Position numbers and translations under genes: made by a program
Assembly: GCA_946410305.1 (NCBI GenBank)
Contig: CAMJZV010000005.1
Span: 86,821-150,820 of the forward strand
Direction: 5' to 3'
Length of the DNA stretch: 64,000 nt
Origin: an uncultured Prevotellaceae bacterium
Lineage (GTDB): Bacteria; Bacteroidota; Bacteroidia; Bacteroidales; Bacteroidaceae
In this document: positions 17,449-27,228 of the stretch, one piece after another
Layout of the letters: every line of letters starts with the position of its first letter
How positions within the stretch are numbered: the first letter of the stretch is position 1
Notes under the pieces: model-generated
Told to the model about the DNA's origin: nothing
What the model saw: only the letters and a program-made list of their open reading frames with translations
Databases searched by the model: none

Positions 17449-18913
17449 CATTGTCGAAACGTCTGTTGTTCTTTCTCTTGTCAAATCCGCGACCACCCTT
17501 GTTGAACTTTCTAGAGTCTCTGCTATCTCTGTTGTCTCTGGAATATCTAGAACCTCTAGAGTCTCTAGAATCCCTAGAACTTCTAGCATCTCTTGATTCT
17601 CTTGCATCCTTGCGCTCGAAGCTATGGAACTTGAAGTTGCGGATGTCTGCCTCTGCATTCTCCTCCTGTTCGTCAAGGCGTTTCTTGAACTCGCGGTTCT
17701 GCTTGAAGCGGCGCTTCTCGGCCATCTTCTGCTTTTCTTCTTCTGTCTTGACAGTGCCACCCTCAGCACGGAAGTCCTTAATCTTGCCGTCAAACATCTG
17801 GTATTTGCGGAACTCACACTCCAACGAACCGTTGAAGACAGGAATCTTGATAGAAGGCTTCAGACCAATCTGGTCAAAGCATTCCTCACGATATGACAGT
17901 ATCCATGCGTCGTTGCCTGTAAACTCATGCTTCAGGCGTTCACCAATCATCTTGTATGTTCCCAGCAGGTCGGGTGTGGAAATACGCTCGCCATAGGGTG
18001 GGTTGGTGACGATGATGCTCTTCTCCTTGGGTTTGGTGAAGTTCTTGAAGTCCTGTTCTGTGACAGTGATGTCACTGGTCAGACCAGCGGCCTTAGCATT
18101 GAGACGTGCCGTGTTGACAGCCTTGATGTCGACATCATAACCATAGATGTGGTGGTGGAACTCACGTTCCTGTGAGTCGTCATTGTATATCTTGTCGAAG
18201 AGGTCTGCATCGAAGTCGGGCCATTTCTCAAAAGCAAATTCCTTGCGGAACAAGCCTGGTGCCATGTTACGGGCAATGAGGGCTGCCTCGATGAGCAGGG
18301 TACCAGAGCCACACATGGGGTCGATGAAGTCTGTGTCGCCCTGCCAGCCTGTCATCATAATCATACCAGCAGCCAGCACTTCGTTGAGTGGCGCCTCTAC
18401 TGATTCCTGACGGTAGCCACGACGGTGCAATGATTCACCGCTAGAGTCAAGACACAGCGTACACTGGTCTTCTGCAATATGAATGTGCAGACGGATGTCG
18501 GGATTGGAAATGCTGATATTGGGACGCTTGCCTGTGCGCTCGCGGAACTGATCGACGATGGCGTCCTTGACCTTATAGGCTACAAACTTCGAGTGGCGGA
18601 ATTCCTCAGAGAATACCACTGAGTCTACTGCAAAGGTCTTGTCGGGGGCAATATACTCGCTCCAGTCAATATCTTTTACGCCTTCATAGACGTCATCAGC
18701 AGAGAGTGCACGGAAGTGCTTGATAGGTTTCAGAATACGTATTGCGGTGTGCAGTTGGAAATTAGCGCGATACAAGAGCTCCTTATCGCCCTTGAAAGAT
18801 ACCATTCGGCGTCCTACTTGTACGTCGCTTGCGCCCAGTTGCGTTAATTCCTTCGCTAAGACAGGCTCTAGGCCCATAAAGGTCTTGGCGATGATTTCAA
18901 ATTGCTGTGCCAT
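17438..18913 (-). CDS. rlmL: 23S rRNA guanine methyltransferase (RlmL-type, THUMP) with Arg/Ser/Asp-rich tail
   Basis: A 491-residue protein that probably methylates N2 of a guanine in 23S rRNA. A THUMP domain lies at about residues 45-155. The methyltransferase has DFIDPMCGSGTLLIEAALIARN (SAM site) and VTNPPYGERI (catalytic NPPY). It corresponds to the RlmL half of the fused E. coli protein and lacks the RlmK half. The last ~60 residues are an unstructured repeat of SRDSRDSR, RDNRDSRDSRK and RGFDKRKNNRR type, resembling RNA-binding RGG/SR tails. The start at 18913 is where MAQQFEIIAKT begins. A -33/-7 promoter precedes it. Confidence 0.9.
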   Translation of the reverse strand: MAQQFEIIAKTFMGLEPVLAKELTQLGASDVQVGRRMVSFKGDKELLYRANFQLHTAIRILKPIKHFRALSADDVYEGVKDIDWSEYIAPDKTFAVDSVVFSEEFRHSKFVAYKVKDAIVDQFRERTGKRPNISISNPDIRLHIHIAEDQCTLCLDSSGESLHRRGYRQESVEAPLNEVLAAGMIMMTGWQGDTDFIDPMCGSGTLLIEAALIARNMAPGLFRKEFAFEKWPDFDADLFDKIYNDDSQEREFHHHIYGYDVDIKAVNTARLNAKAAGLTSDITVTEQDFKNFTKPKEKSIIVTNPPYGERISTPDLLGTYKMIGERLKHEFTGNDAWILSYREECFDQIGLKPSIKIPVFNGSLECEFRKYQMFDGKIKDFRAEGGTVKTEEEKQKMAEKRRFKQNREFKKRLDEQEENAEADIRNFKFHSFERKDARESRDARSSRDSRDSRGSRYSRDNRDSRDSRKFNKGGRGFDKRKNNRRFDNDED

Positions 18914-18940
18914 TATGTAAGTTTGTATATAAATATGGTG

Positions 18941-18972
18941 CAAAGGTAGTGCAAACAGAGCAAAAAACCAAA
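18941..18972 (-). promoter_or_regulatory. Promoter of the rlmL-dpp-serB-purD unit
   Basis: Read on the minus strand: -7 TACCTTTG (18948-18941) and -33 TTTG (18972-18969) with 20 bases between. It is back-to-back with the kinase promoter. Confidence 0.75.
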
Positions 18973-18988
18973 GAATTTTGAATTTTTC

Positions 18989-19019
18989 TTTGGATTTAAG
19001 ATTCTTTTTTGTAACTTTG
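18989..19019 (+). promoter_or_regulatory. Promoter of the kinase-DUF5686 unit
   Basis: -33 TTTG (18989-18992) and -7 TAACTTTG (19012-19019) with 19 bases between. The predicted start leaves a leader of only about 18 bases before the ATG at 19043. Confidence 0.75.
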
Positions 19020-19042
19020 CGCATTCATAACTACTTAGCTGT

Positions 19043-20302
19043 ATGCCTTCGATAATGATACTTCTGCTGGTGACCTTTTCCAACCTGTTTCAGATAGATA
19101 TTCTGTTCTGGTTGATTGCACTCCCTGTTGTGGTGGTGTTGGTGTGCTGTTTGATTTGGCAACGTTATCAGCATCAGATGCTTGAGTCGGAGATGTCAAT
19201 GTTGAACGCTGTGCAGCGTCGTACGATAGAATATGACTTGGTATTGAAGGCCATGAAGTTGGCCGTTTGGCATATTGATATACAAGAACGGACGATAACT
19301 TATGACAGTGACTATCGTGACGCATTGGATATTCCAACTGTACCTCCAGGTTCTGATGTAGAGCTTTTCTGCGACAACTTACTGCCTGAATACAAGAAAC
19401 GTATTGCCGAAAGTATGATGGCTTTGGCAGAAGGCCGGACGGATTTGGTTCACGAACAGTATCAGGCTCATTCTCCGTTGGGCGATGGCACCACGTGGGG
19501 TGAAACCTATGCCGTGGTTGAAAAGCGCGATGCCTCGGGGCGTCCACTGACTATTGTTGGTACGTCGATGCGCATTGACAAGCAGAAAGAAATTGAGATG
19601 GCTCTTATTAAAGCCCGTAATCAAGCAGAAGAGAGTGACCGCCTGAAGACGGCTTTCTTGGCCAATATAAGTCACGAGGTGCGTACACCACTAAATGCCA
19701 TTGTCGGTTTTAGTGAGGTGCTGGCAGGTAATCCTTCTGATGATGAGCGTACGATGTTGTCGAAGTTGATCAGTGAGAACAATGCTCGCCTGTTACATCT
19801 CTTCGAGGACATGGTGAACATGTCGAAGCTGGAGGCTGGTGATGAATCTGTACATAAGACACGTTTCTTGATCAGTGATCTGTTGCAGGAACTGATAGAA
19901 AAGTATGCTCCACAGGCAGCAGAGAAGCATCTGACACTGGTTGTAGACAAGCATTCAGAAGCGCTGGAGCCCAATACAGACCGTAATCGCTTAATGCAGA
20001 TAGTCAGCCATTATATTGATAATGCGCTGAAGTTCACGACAGAAGGTGGTGTTACGATTGGCTGTAATTTGGAAGTCGGTAATATGCGAGTGTGGGTTCG
20101 TGACACAGGAAAGGGTATTGACTCAGAGTACTGTGGTGATAAACTCTTTGAGCGCTTTGTGAAGATTGATGAGTTTGAACAGGGCACAGGTCTGGGCCTG
20201 AGTGTATGCCGCAGCTTAGCACTTACGCTTGGTGGTAAAGTTGGTATGGAATCAGAGTTAGGAGTTGGCTCGCTATTTTGGGTTGATGTGCCCTACGCAT
20301 GA
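19043..20302 (+). CDS. PAS-type sensor histidine kinase
   Basis: A 419-residue membrane kinase. One or two N-terminal helices (residues ~15-40) lead into a short coiled region and a PAS-like domain (~60-180, VLKAMKLAVWHIDIQERTITYD). HisKA has the acceptor His211 in ANISHEVRTPLN. The HATPase domain shows NRLMQIVSHYIDNALKF (N box), VRDTGKGID (G1) and GTGLGLSVCRS (G2). No receiver domain or partner regulator is adjacent. The stop overlaps the start of the DUF5686 gene by 4 bases (ATGA), so the two are translationally coupled, which hints at an envelope-related signal. Confidence 0.92.
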   Translation: MPSIMILLLVTFSNLFQIDILFWLIALPVVVVLVCCLIWQRYQHQMLESEMSMLNAVQRRTIEYDLVLKAMKLAVWHIDIQERTITYDSDYRDALDIPTVPPGSDVELFCDNLLPEYKKRIAESMMALAEGRTDLVHEQYQAHSPLGDGTTWGETYAVVEKRDASGRPLTIVGTSMRIDKQKEIEMALIKARNQAEESDRLKTAFLANISHEVRTPLNAIVGFSEVLAGNPSDDERTMLSKLISENNARLLHLFEDMVNMSKLEAGDESVHKTRFLISDLLQELIEKYAPQAAEKHLTLVVDKHSEALEPNTDRNRLMQIVSHYIDNALKFTTEGGVTIGCNLEVGNMRVWVRDTGKGIDSEYCGDKLFERFVKIDEFEQGTGLGLSVCRSLALTLGGKVGMESELGVGSLFWVDVPYA

Positions 20303-22836
20303 ATAGAATCAGAATTATAGGAGTGTTGCTGCTGATGATGCTTTTCCTGCCTATGCAGGCGCAGGAAATCATCAATGGACGTGTTGTTGATGAAGCAACA
20401 GGTGAGGGTATTGGCTTTGCCAGTGTACAGTATAAAGGCATGAATCTTGTCGCCATCACCGACCCTCAAGGACGTTTCGTCATTCGCTTGTTGAAAGGTA
20501 AACGGTTAACGATTAGTGTGCTTGGATATAAGACACGAACTATTGATGTGTCTGACGATAGTGAGAAACTCTTTATTTCATTGCGCCAGGATGCTAAGGC
20601 GCTGAAGGAGGTCACTGTCAAGAAGAAACGTACACGCTATAGCAGGAAGAATAACCCTGCTGTAGAACTGATGAAACGTGTGATTGCCAACAAGAAGCAA
20701 ACGGATTTGGCATTGCGCGACTATTACCAATACCATAAATACCAGAAGTTGACGCTTGCTCTTAATGACGTAAATCCGGCACTTCTCGCTAATCCGAAGT
20801 TGAGTAAGTTCCCCTGGCTTCTGAATCAGGTGGAAACTAATGAGTTAACGGGTAAGTTGATATTGCCGCTTAGCGTTGATGAGACGGTAACGCAAAGAGT
20901 CTATCGTCGCACTCCGCACGATGAGAAAAACATTATCAGGGGTCAGCGCTCGTCTGGTATCAATGACTTCTTTCAGACTGGCGAGATTCTGAATACCGTC
21001 ACCAAGGATGTCTTTACCGATATTAATATCTATGACGACCAGGTACGTATTCTGCAACATCCTTTTACATCACCAATCAGTGATGGAGCCATTTCGTTCT
21101 ACCGTTTCTATATTGAAGATACATTGACTGTTGGCCGCGACAGTTGCATACACCTGCATTTTCTCCCTAATAACCAGCAAGACTTCGGCTTTCGTGGTGA
21201 TTTGTATGTCCTGAAGGATTCCTCGTGTCAGGTAAAACGCTGTGAACTGATACTCCCCAACCAGACCGACGTCAACTTTGTTGAGAATATGAAGCTGGTG
21301 CAGGAGTTTACGCAGTTGCCTACGGGTGAGTGGGTGCTGTCGGTGGATGACATGATTGTAGAGATGGTGCTGTTCGACTTCATGCAGAAAGGTGTTGCCA
21401 TCAAGACTACAAGACTGTCTGACTATGCTTTCGACGAGATTCCCAAGCAGCTGTTTCGTGGTAAGGCTAAGACAGCCGTTGACCCCAATGCTGAGATGCA
21501 AGATGATGCTTTTTGGCAAGAGTACCGGAAGGTGGAGCTGACAAAAAGTGAGGGCTCTATGGGCGACTTCCTCAATGGCATGCAGGCTGAGGGCGGTTTC
21601 AAATACGTGATGGCAGCTCTGAAGATTCTGGTAGAAAACTATATAGAAACCAGTAAAAAGAGTAAAGTGGATATTGGTCCTGTAACATCTTTCCTGAGTA
21701 ATAATTTCATTGATGGACTGCGTACCCGTTTTGGTGGACAGACTACAGCCAATCTGAGTCGCCATCTGTTCTGGAAAGGCTATATCGCTCGTGGATGGAA
21801 AAGCAAAAACACTTATTATAGTGGTGAGATGACGTGGTCGCTCAACAAGAAGAAATACATGCCTGACGAGTTCCCTAAACGGAATATTTCATTCTTGTCC
21901 ACCTATGATGTTATGTCGCCCTCTGATAAATTCCTCAGCACTGATAAGGATAATGTCTTCACTTCATGGAAATGGGCTAAGGTAGACAAGATGATGTTCT
22001 ATCGTCGCCAGAAATTGACCTTTGAGCGTGAAGAGGAGTGGGGACTGCGTAGCTTGTTCAGTATTAAGACCGAACAGAATGAGGCTGCAGGTAATATGCA
22101 GTTCGTCCCTCTGTCGTCTACGGAGTCTGTGAAGTTCCGCACGACGGAACTACGCGCTGAGATAGAATATAGTCCTGGTGCTTTGTATGTCAATTCCAAG
22201 ATGAGACGTCACAAGGTGAACCGTGAGGCTCCTATCATCACTGTCAGCCACACTACGGGTGTTGAGGGACTGTTAGGCGGCGACTATACCTACAACTATA
22301 CCGAGGCCAGTATCTTTAAGCGCTTTTGGTTTGGCTCATGGGGACGCATCGATCTCTATACACGTGCTGGTGTCCAGTGGAATCAGGTGCCTTTCCCGTT
22401 GTTGTGCATGCCTGCCTCCAATCTGTCTTATTTTAGTCATAAGCACATGTTTAACTTGATTAATAGCATGGAGTTTATGAATGACCGCTTTGTCAGTGTT
22501 GACTTTAACTGGGACATGCAGGGAAAGATCTTCAACCGCATCCCGCTGATTCGTCGTCTGCACTGGCGGGAATATGTTGGTGCCAAGATGTTGTGGGGAG
22601 CATTGTCTGATAAGAATAATCCTTATCTGGAGAGCAATGCCGGTAGTAGGGTGCTAATGGCCTTCCCTGAACAGACGCGCCTGATGAATCCTGATGTTCC
22701 TTATTGGGAAATATCGCTGGGTATTCGTAGCATCTTCCGCTTTTTCCAGGTGGAATATGTGCGTCGAATGAATTACAACGACAACCGTTTCGGTCCTAAG
22801 AACAGTGTGCGCCTCGGCTTTACATTGATGTTCTAA
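20299..22836 (+). CDS. DUF5686 outer-membrane protein with carboxypeptidase-like N-terminal domain
   Basis: An 845-residue exported protein: signal peptide (ends MQAQ, ~residue 22), then a carboxypeptidase-regulatory-like domain (~23-105, IINGRVVDEATGEGIGFASV, GRFVIRLLKGKRLTISVLGY), then a long DUF5686 region that ends in beta-strand-rich sequence finishing with Phe (LGFTLMF), as in outer-membrane barrels. Proteins of this family are widespread in Bacteroidota and their function is largely unknown. It lacks the TonB plug. Translational coupling to the kinase is seen. Confidence 0.85.
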   Translation: MNRIRIIGVLLLMMLFLPMQAQEIINGRVVDEATGEGIGFASVQYKGMNLVAITDPQGRFVIRLLKGKRLTISVLGYKTRTIDVSDDSEKLFISLRQDAKALKEVTVKKKRTRYSRKNNPAVELMKRVIANKKQTDLALRDYYQYHKYQKLTLALNDVNPALLANPKLSKFPWLLNQVETNELTGKLILPLSVDETVTQRVYRRTPHDEKNIIRGQRSSGINDFFQTGEILNTVTKDVFTDINIYDDQVRILQHPFTSPISDGAISFYRFYIEDTLTVGRDSCIHLHFLPNNQQDFGFRGDLYVLKDSSCQVKRCELILPNQTDVNFVENMKLVQEFTQLPTGEWVLSVDDMIVEMVLFDFMQKGVAIKTTRLSDYAFDEIPKQLFRGKAKTAVDPNAEMQDDAFWQEYRKVELTKSEGSMGDFLNGMQAEGGFKYVMAALKILVENYIETSKKSKVDIGPVTSFLSNNFIDGLRTRFGGQTTANLSRHLFWKGYIARGWKSKNTYYSGEMTWSLNKKKYMPDEFPKRNISFLSTYDVMSPSDKFLSTDKDNVFTSWKWAKVDKMMFYRRQKLTFEREEEWGLRSLFSIKTEQNEAAGNMQFVPLSSTESVKFRTTELRAEIEYSPGALYVNSKMRRHKVNREAPIITVSHTTGVEGLLGGDYTYNYTEASIFKRFWFGSWGRIDLYTRAGVQWNQVPFPLLCMPASNLSYFSHKHMFNLINSMEFMNDRFVSVDFNWDMQGKIFNRIPLIRRLHWREYVGAKMLWGALSDKNNPYLESNAGSRVLMAFPEQTRLMNPDVPYWEISLGIRSIFRFFQVEYVRRMNYNDNRFGPKNSVRLGFTLMF

Positions 22837-22981
22837 ATAAAAAAAGACTAAGAATATCTCCCGACATCCTTAGCCTAGCTTCTAACTAACTTATTATCAA
22901 CTATTCATTACTCATTCTGTTTTCTGGTGCAAAGTTACGGAGATATTATGTGAAATGTATCAGAAAAATGTAAAAAAACGA

Positions 22982-23021
22982 CGTAAACGTTTGCGATTTT
23001 GCTCGTAATTTATTACCTTTG
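22982..23021 (+). promoter_or_regulatory. LacI promoter with overlapping operator
   Basis: CGTAAACGTTTGCG (22982-22995) is a near-perfect palindrome of LacI/GalR operator type. It contains the -33 TTTG (22990-22993), and the -7 TACCTTTG is at 23014-23021, 20 bases on. A repressor bound here would block the promoter, so autorepression is likely. Confidence 0.7.
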
Positions 23022-23044
23022 CGGAGACTAAGGACTAAAAGTAT

Positions 23045-24070
23045 ATGAACAATAACCGGCAACATCGTATCTCGTTGAAGGATTTGGCTAAAGAATTGGG
23101 GGTTAGCATAGCTACCGTCAGTCGTGCTTTGCGCAACTCTCCAGAGATTGGCGCTGAGATGCAGCAACGTGTGAAAGATTTGGCTAAGAAGTTGAATTAC
23201 AGGCCGAATCCTTTTGCTCAGAGCTTGCGCAAGGAAGCTCCGAAAGTCATTGGCGTTGTCGTTCCCAACTTGGTTACTCATCACTATGCAGCTGTCCTTG
23301 ATGGCATAGAAGATGAGGCTCGCCGCTCAGGATATAGTGTGATTAGTGCCAACAGTCATGAGAGCTATGAGGACGAGGCCAATGCCATTGATAACTTCAT
23401 CAGTCTTCATGTAGAGGGTATTATCGCCTGTCTGGCTCAGGGCACCACTGACTACCATCATTTCGAGGAGATTGCCGACATGGGTATTCCCTTGGTATTC
23501 TTCGGACGTACCTGTCTGACTGATAAGTTCTCGTCGGTAACGGCAAACGGTGACGAGGCTGCACAAATGGCTACCCAGCACTTGATAGATACAGGCAGTC
23601 GTCGCATCGCCTTTTTGGGAGGTCCTAACCATCTGGATATGGTACGTCGCCGCAAGCATGGCTACCTGGAGGCTTTACGTGAAAACCATTTGCCCATCGA
23701 CCGTGAGATGGTGGTCTGTGACAAGATTGATTACGAGGTTGCTTTGAAGAATGCCGAGGAGCTGCTTCGTCGTCCTGACCGTCCAGATGCCATTGTAGCG
23801 TTCAATGATATTATTACCTTTGCTGCCTTTACGGCCATTAAAAACTGCAAGTTGCACATTCCTGATGACGTTGCACTGATAGGCTTTACGGACGATGTCC
23901 ATGCTGCCTATGTCACTCCCCGGATGTCTGCCATCGTTGACCAGGCACATGAGATGGGTGTTACCGCCTGTCAGCTGTTGCTGAAGAATATCCAGGGAGA
24001 TATGAAAGTTTATAAGAAGATAGTTCCCCAGCAGTTGGTTATTCGTGATACTTCTGCTAAACATAATTAA
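23045..24070 (+). CDS. LacI-family transcriptional regulator
   Basis: A 341-residue regulator. The N-terminal helix-turn-helix is ISLKDLAKELGVSIATVSRALR (residues ~9-30) with hinge helix RPNPFAQSLRK. A periplasmic-binding-protein-like effector domain follows (VIGVVVPNLVTHHYAAVLDGIEDEA, DAIVAFNDI, IPDDVALIGFTD). It probably responds to a sugar or phosphosugar and controls itself and the GH31 gene downstream. Its own promoter carries a LacI-type palindrome. It is followed after 15 bases by the Reg_prop sensor gene on the same strand. Confidence 0.93.
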   Translation: MNNNRQHRISLKDLAKELGVSIATVSRALRNSPEIGAEMQQRVKDLAKKLNYRPNPFAQSLRKEAPKVIGVVVPNLVTHHYAAVLDGIEDEARRSGYSVISANSHESYEDEANAIDNFISLHVEGIIACLAQGTTDYHHFEEIADMGIPLVFFGRTCLTDKFSSVTANGDEAAQMATQHLIDTGSRRIAFLGGPNHLDMVRRRKHGYLEALRENHLPIDREMVVCDKIDYEVALKNAEELLRRPDRPDAIVAFNDIITFAAFTAIKNCKLHIPDDVALIGFTDDVHAAYVTPRMSAIVDQAHEMGVTACQLLLKNIQGDMKVYKKIVPQQLVIRDTSAKHN

Positions 24071-24085
24071 TAATATTGTGCTACC

Positions 24086-27000
24086 ATGAGAAAAGCCTTA
24101 TGTTCTTTATTACTGATGATCCTGTTGCCATTAGGTGTGCAGGCCGTGATACCTGACATGAAATTTCGTAGGCTAGATACGCGAAACGGTCTGTCGAACT
24201 CTCAGGTAAACTGTACGTTCCGTGACTCTAAAGGGTATGTATGGTTCGGAACGATGTATGGTCTGAATCGCTATGACGGTTACCGAGTCAAGACGTTCTA
24301 CGCCAACACACGCGATACTACCACCATGCGTGACAATAATACTACTGAGATTATGGAGAGCTTGGATGGTAAGCTCTGGCTTCATCAGGGTATGAACTAC
24401 TGCGTGTATGATTATGTGACAGAGTCCTTCGAACGTAATATTTCCAATGAACTGGAGAAATATTTCGGTTTTAATAAGAGTGTCGAGCAGATGTATATCG
24501 ACGCGAAGAAGAATTTCTGGGTGAAGTTCTACGACGAAGGACTATACTACTGCAACCCCAACACCAAGAAGATTAGCCATTTCAATTTCGGCTATGGCGA
24601 TAATGAATTGAACCCCACCTATAACTTTACGGCTTATGCAGACTTTAGCGAGGGCGTAATGATGGTTACCTCGAACGGTGAACTCGTTGGTTTTGACGGT
24701 GAAAAAGGTAAGAAAGTGTTTGATGACAAGTGGATGCGTGAACATGGATCGCCAGAGAATAGGGAATACCACCTGTGTATAGATAAGGATCATAATATCT
24801 GGGTGTCAGCAGAAAACTACAGCTACGTCCGAATGAATAAGGATAAAAAGTGGCGCGTCGGTTATGCCAATTTGTTCCGCGAATACCAGATAGAGAATGT
24901 TCCTGAGAACCTGCAGGTATGGGACTTGAAGGTGGACACCAGGGGACGTATCTGGTTGGCTACTGACCACGAGGGACTGTTGGTGGTTGATTTGAAAAAC
25001 CACGAGAAGCGACAGTTCCTGAACAACAAGTTCGACGAGTCGTCCATCAGCGAGAATACCCTGCGTAATATATATATGGACGACCACGGGCTGGTGTGGG
25101 TAGGTTCCTTCAAGAATGGTATGAATATGTACAAGGAGGGATCGGCCAGCATGATGAATGTGGAAGTGGGCGACATCAATGCTGTTGCTGAAGACCGTTT
25201 CGGCAACTATTGGTTGGGCTCGAATGATAATGGCATCCTTGTCTATAATCCTAAGCGACAGGAGATTGTTGCCCATTATACGAAAGAAAACAGCCCGCTG
25301 TTTGGCAATATCATGGTGGGTGCCCATCGTGCGAGCGACGGCAGCATCTGGTTTGGCGGCTATAACAGCGGTCTGACACGCTGTATCCCTAAGAATGACC
25401 GTGGTGAAGCAACCATCATCAACTATCACTATACAGGCGAACCAGGAAAACTGGCTTCGGATAATGTGTGGAGTGTTACTGAGGACAAGTGGCACCGCAT
25501 ATGGATAGGTACGTTGGGAGCAGGTATCCAGATGCTCGACCTGAAGACTGGTAAGTTCCGCACGTGGGATACCAGTAACACCAAGATCAATGCCAACTAC
25601 GTTACTTCTGCTTCGTGGATTAAGAAGGGTTGGCTAATCATGGGTACCAGCTGGTACTGGGTATTCTTGAATCCCGCGACGGGCCAGCTGTGTCCTCGCG
25701 AGATACCAGACTATACGCGTTTCTCATCGCAGTTGGGTAATACCATCTCGGTGATGGAGGACTCGCGCGGCTTCATCTGGCAGGGGTCGTTCTGCGGTGC
25801 CCTTGTCTATGACCAGAAGCGAAAGACATGCAATTTGCTGGATATGGAGGACGGACTGCTTGGTTCCAGTGTCTGCTCGATTGTTGAAGACCTGCAGCAC
25901 CATATTTGGATTGTCACCGACCACGGTGTGTCAAAGATTGTACCGCAACAGCAGAAGGACGGTACGTGGCAGTTTAATATCAGTAGCTATAATAGCAGAG
26001 ACGGATTGCAGCAAGCCGTCTATAACCAGCGCTCTACCTGTCTGACGCACGATGGTAAGATACTGATTGGCGGTCAGGGTGGTCTTGATATCATTAATCC
26101 CAAGGCCATGACCGATGTGAGGATCAAGGAACGCCCCATCTTCAGTGGCTTGCAACTGTTTGACGTCGATGTCCCTGTGGGTAAGGAGATTGACGGACGT
26201 GTCATCCTTGACGAGGCGCTGAATGAATGCCGTGACATTACGCTGCGTTTCAGTGACCAGTTCACTATCCAGTTGGCTAGCGATGCTGGTAATATCAATA
26301 ACGAGAAACGCTTTGTCTATAAGTTGGAAGGTTTTAATGAGAACTGGGTGAAGACCTCAGAGCTGAACCCCAATATCACCTATAACTCTCTGCATGCAGG
26401 CTCCTACACACTGTGTGTGCGCATGCTCAACGATGACGGCACTATTGGTGATGAAGAGGCACGCCTGGATATAACCATTCGTCCTGCTCTCTGGCGTACA
26501 CGCTGGGCCATGCTGCTATACATTATTATGATTGCTGCTATAGCCCTGTTGTGGCGTCGTTGGTATATGAAACGTCTGGGTCGCCAAATGGAAACGGAGA
26601 CAACACGTCGTGAACTGGAGAAGAAGCAGTGGATGAATGAAGTCCGCATGAAACTGAAGAAGGAATTTTTCGAAAAGAACGGTCCTGCAGACCATCCTGG
26701 TGAGGCCGCTCCTGAGTATCATGTAGTGGCTCGTCGCCATCTGGGAGATATCGTTGCCTTCTTGCGCCAGATGTGTGAGGACTATACCTCGCCCGACAAG
26801 CAGAAGTCAGTGAAAGTGACCTTCCTCTCACCCTTATCACAGCTAGAGGCGGAGTATGATGCAGCCCTGTTGTCTGACGCTTTCATGATACTCTTCAACA
26901 ACTCCGTACTCTTTGCCCACAGCGACAGCTTTATCAGTGTGGGAGTGGCACGCTTGCAAGACGGTCATGTACAGATACAGGTGGCTGATAACGGTATTGG

Positions 27001-27199
27001 AATCAAGGATGAGTTCAAGGAGCATGCCTTCGATCCTATGGCCAACGATGAGGGCATCGGACTTGACCGCGTGAAGGCCATCATAGAAGCCCATGAGGGT
27101 ACTATCGCTATCCAGGATAATCCTGGCGGCGGTACCATCTTCGTCATCACCCTTCCACCTGCTGAAGAGATTGAGGAGGCCGTATTATTAGATGATTGA
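24086..27199 (+). CDS. Reg_prop/Y_Y_Y sensor with ATPase domain but no phospho-acceptor histidine
   Basis: A 1037-residue protein built like the sensor half of Bacteroides hybrid two-component systems. After a signal peptide come two Reg_prop propellers (RLDTRNGLSNSQVNCTFRDSKGYVWFGT, then repeated GLVWVGS, IWFGGYNSGL and IWIGTLGAG blades), then a Y_Y_Y domain (~700-800) and one transmembrane helix (~810-825). The cytoplasmic part has an HATPase fold (VADNGIGIKDE, DEGIGLDRVKAI, GGGTIFVITLP). The usual NISHEFRTPL box is absent, and no receiver or AraC domain follows. It may be a pseudokinase or act with another protein. It lies between a LacI gene and GH31, so a glycan signal is likely. Confidence 0.82.
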   Translation: MRKALCSLLLMILLPLGVQAVIPDMKFRRLDTRNGLSNSQVNCTFRDSKGYVWFGTMYGLNRYDGYRVKTFYANTRDTTTMRDNNTTEIMESLDGKLWLHQGMNYCVYDYVTESFERNISNELEKYFGFNKSVEQMYIDAKKNFWVKFYDEGLYYCNPNTKKISHFNFGYGDNELNPTYNFTAYADFSEGVMMVTSNGELVGFDGEKGKKVFDDKWMREHGSPENREYHLCIDKDHNIWVSAENYSYVRMNKDKKWRVGYANLFREYQIENVPENLQVWDLKVDTRGRIWLATDHEGLLVVDLKNHEKRQFLNNKFDESSISENTLRNIYMDDHGLVWVGSFKNGMNMYKEGSASMMNVEVGDINAVAEDRFGNYWLGSNDNGILVYNPKRQEIVAHYTKENSPLFGNIMVGAHRASDGSIWFGGYNSGLTRCIPKNDRGEATIINYHYTGEPGKLASDNVWSVTEDKWHRIWIGTLGAGIQMLDLKTGKFRTWDTSNTKINANYVTSASWIKKGWLIMGTSWYWVFLNPATGQLCPREIPDYTRFSSQLGNTISVMEDSRGFIWQGSFCGALVYDQKRKTCNLLDMEDGLLGSSVCSIVEDLQHHIWIVTDHGVSKIVPQQQKDGTWQFNISSYNSRDGLQQAVYNQRSTCLTHDGKILIGGQGGLDIINPKAMTDVRIKERPIFSGLQLFDVDVPVGKEIDGRVILDEALNECRDITLRFSDQFTIQLASDAGNINNEKRFVYKLEGFNENWVKTSELNPNITYNSLHAGSYTLCVRMLNDDGTIGDEEARLDITIRPALWRTRWAMLLYIIMIAAIALLWRRWYMKRLGRQMETETTRRELEKKQWMNEVRMKLKKEFFEKNGPADHPGEAAPEYHVVARRHLGDIVAFLRQMCEDYTSPDKQKSVKVTFLSPLSQLEAEYDAALLSDAFMILFNNSVLFAHSDSFISVGVARLQDGHVQIQVADNGIGIKDEFKEHAFDPMANDEGIGLDRVKAIIEAHEGTIAIQDNPGGGTIFVITLPPAEEIEEAVLLDD

Positions 27200-27228
27200 C
27201 AACAACCAAAACATAAAAATACAACCGA

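Noticed and set aside
17449..17817. A 5'-extended start for the dipeptidyl-peptidase
   Set aside because: The extension is only the other frame of the Arg/Ser/Asp-rich tail of the methyltransferase, while a clear signal peptide begins at 17448.
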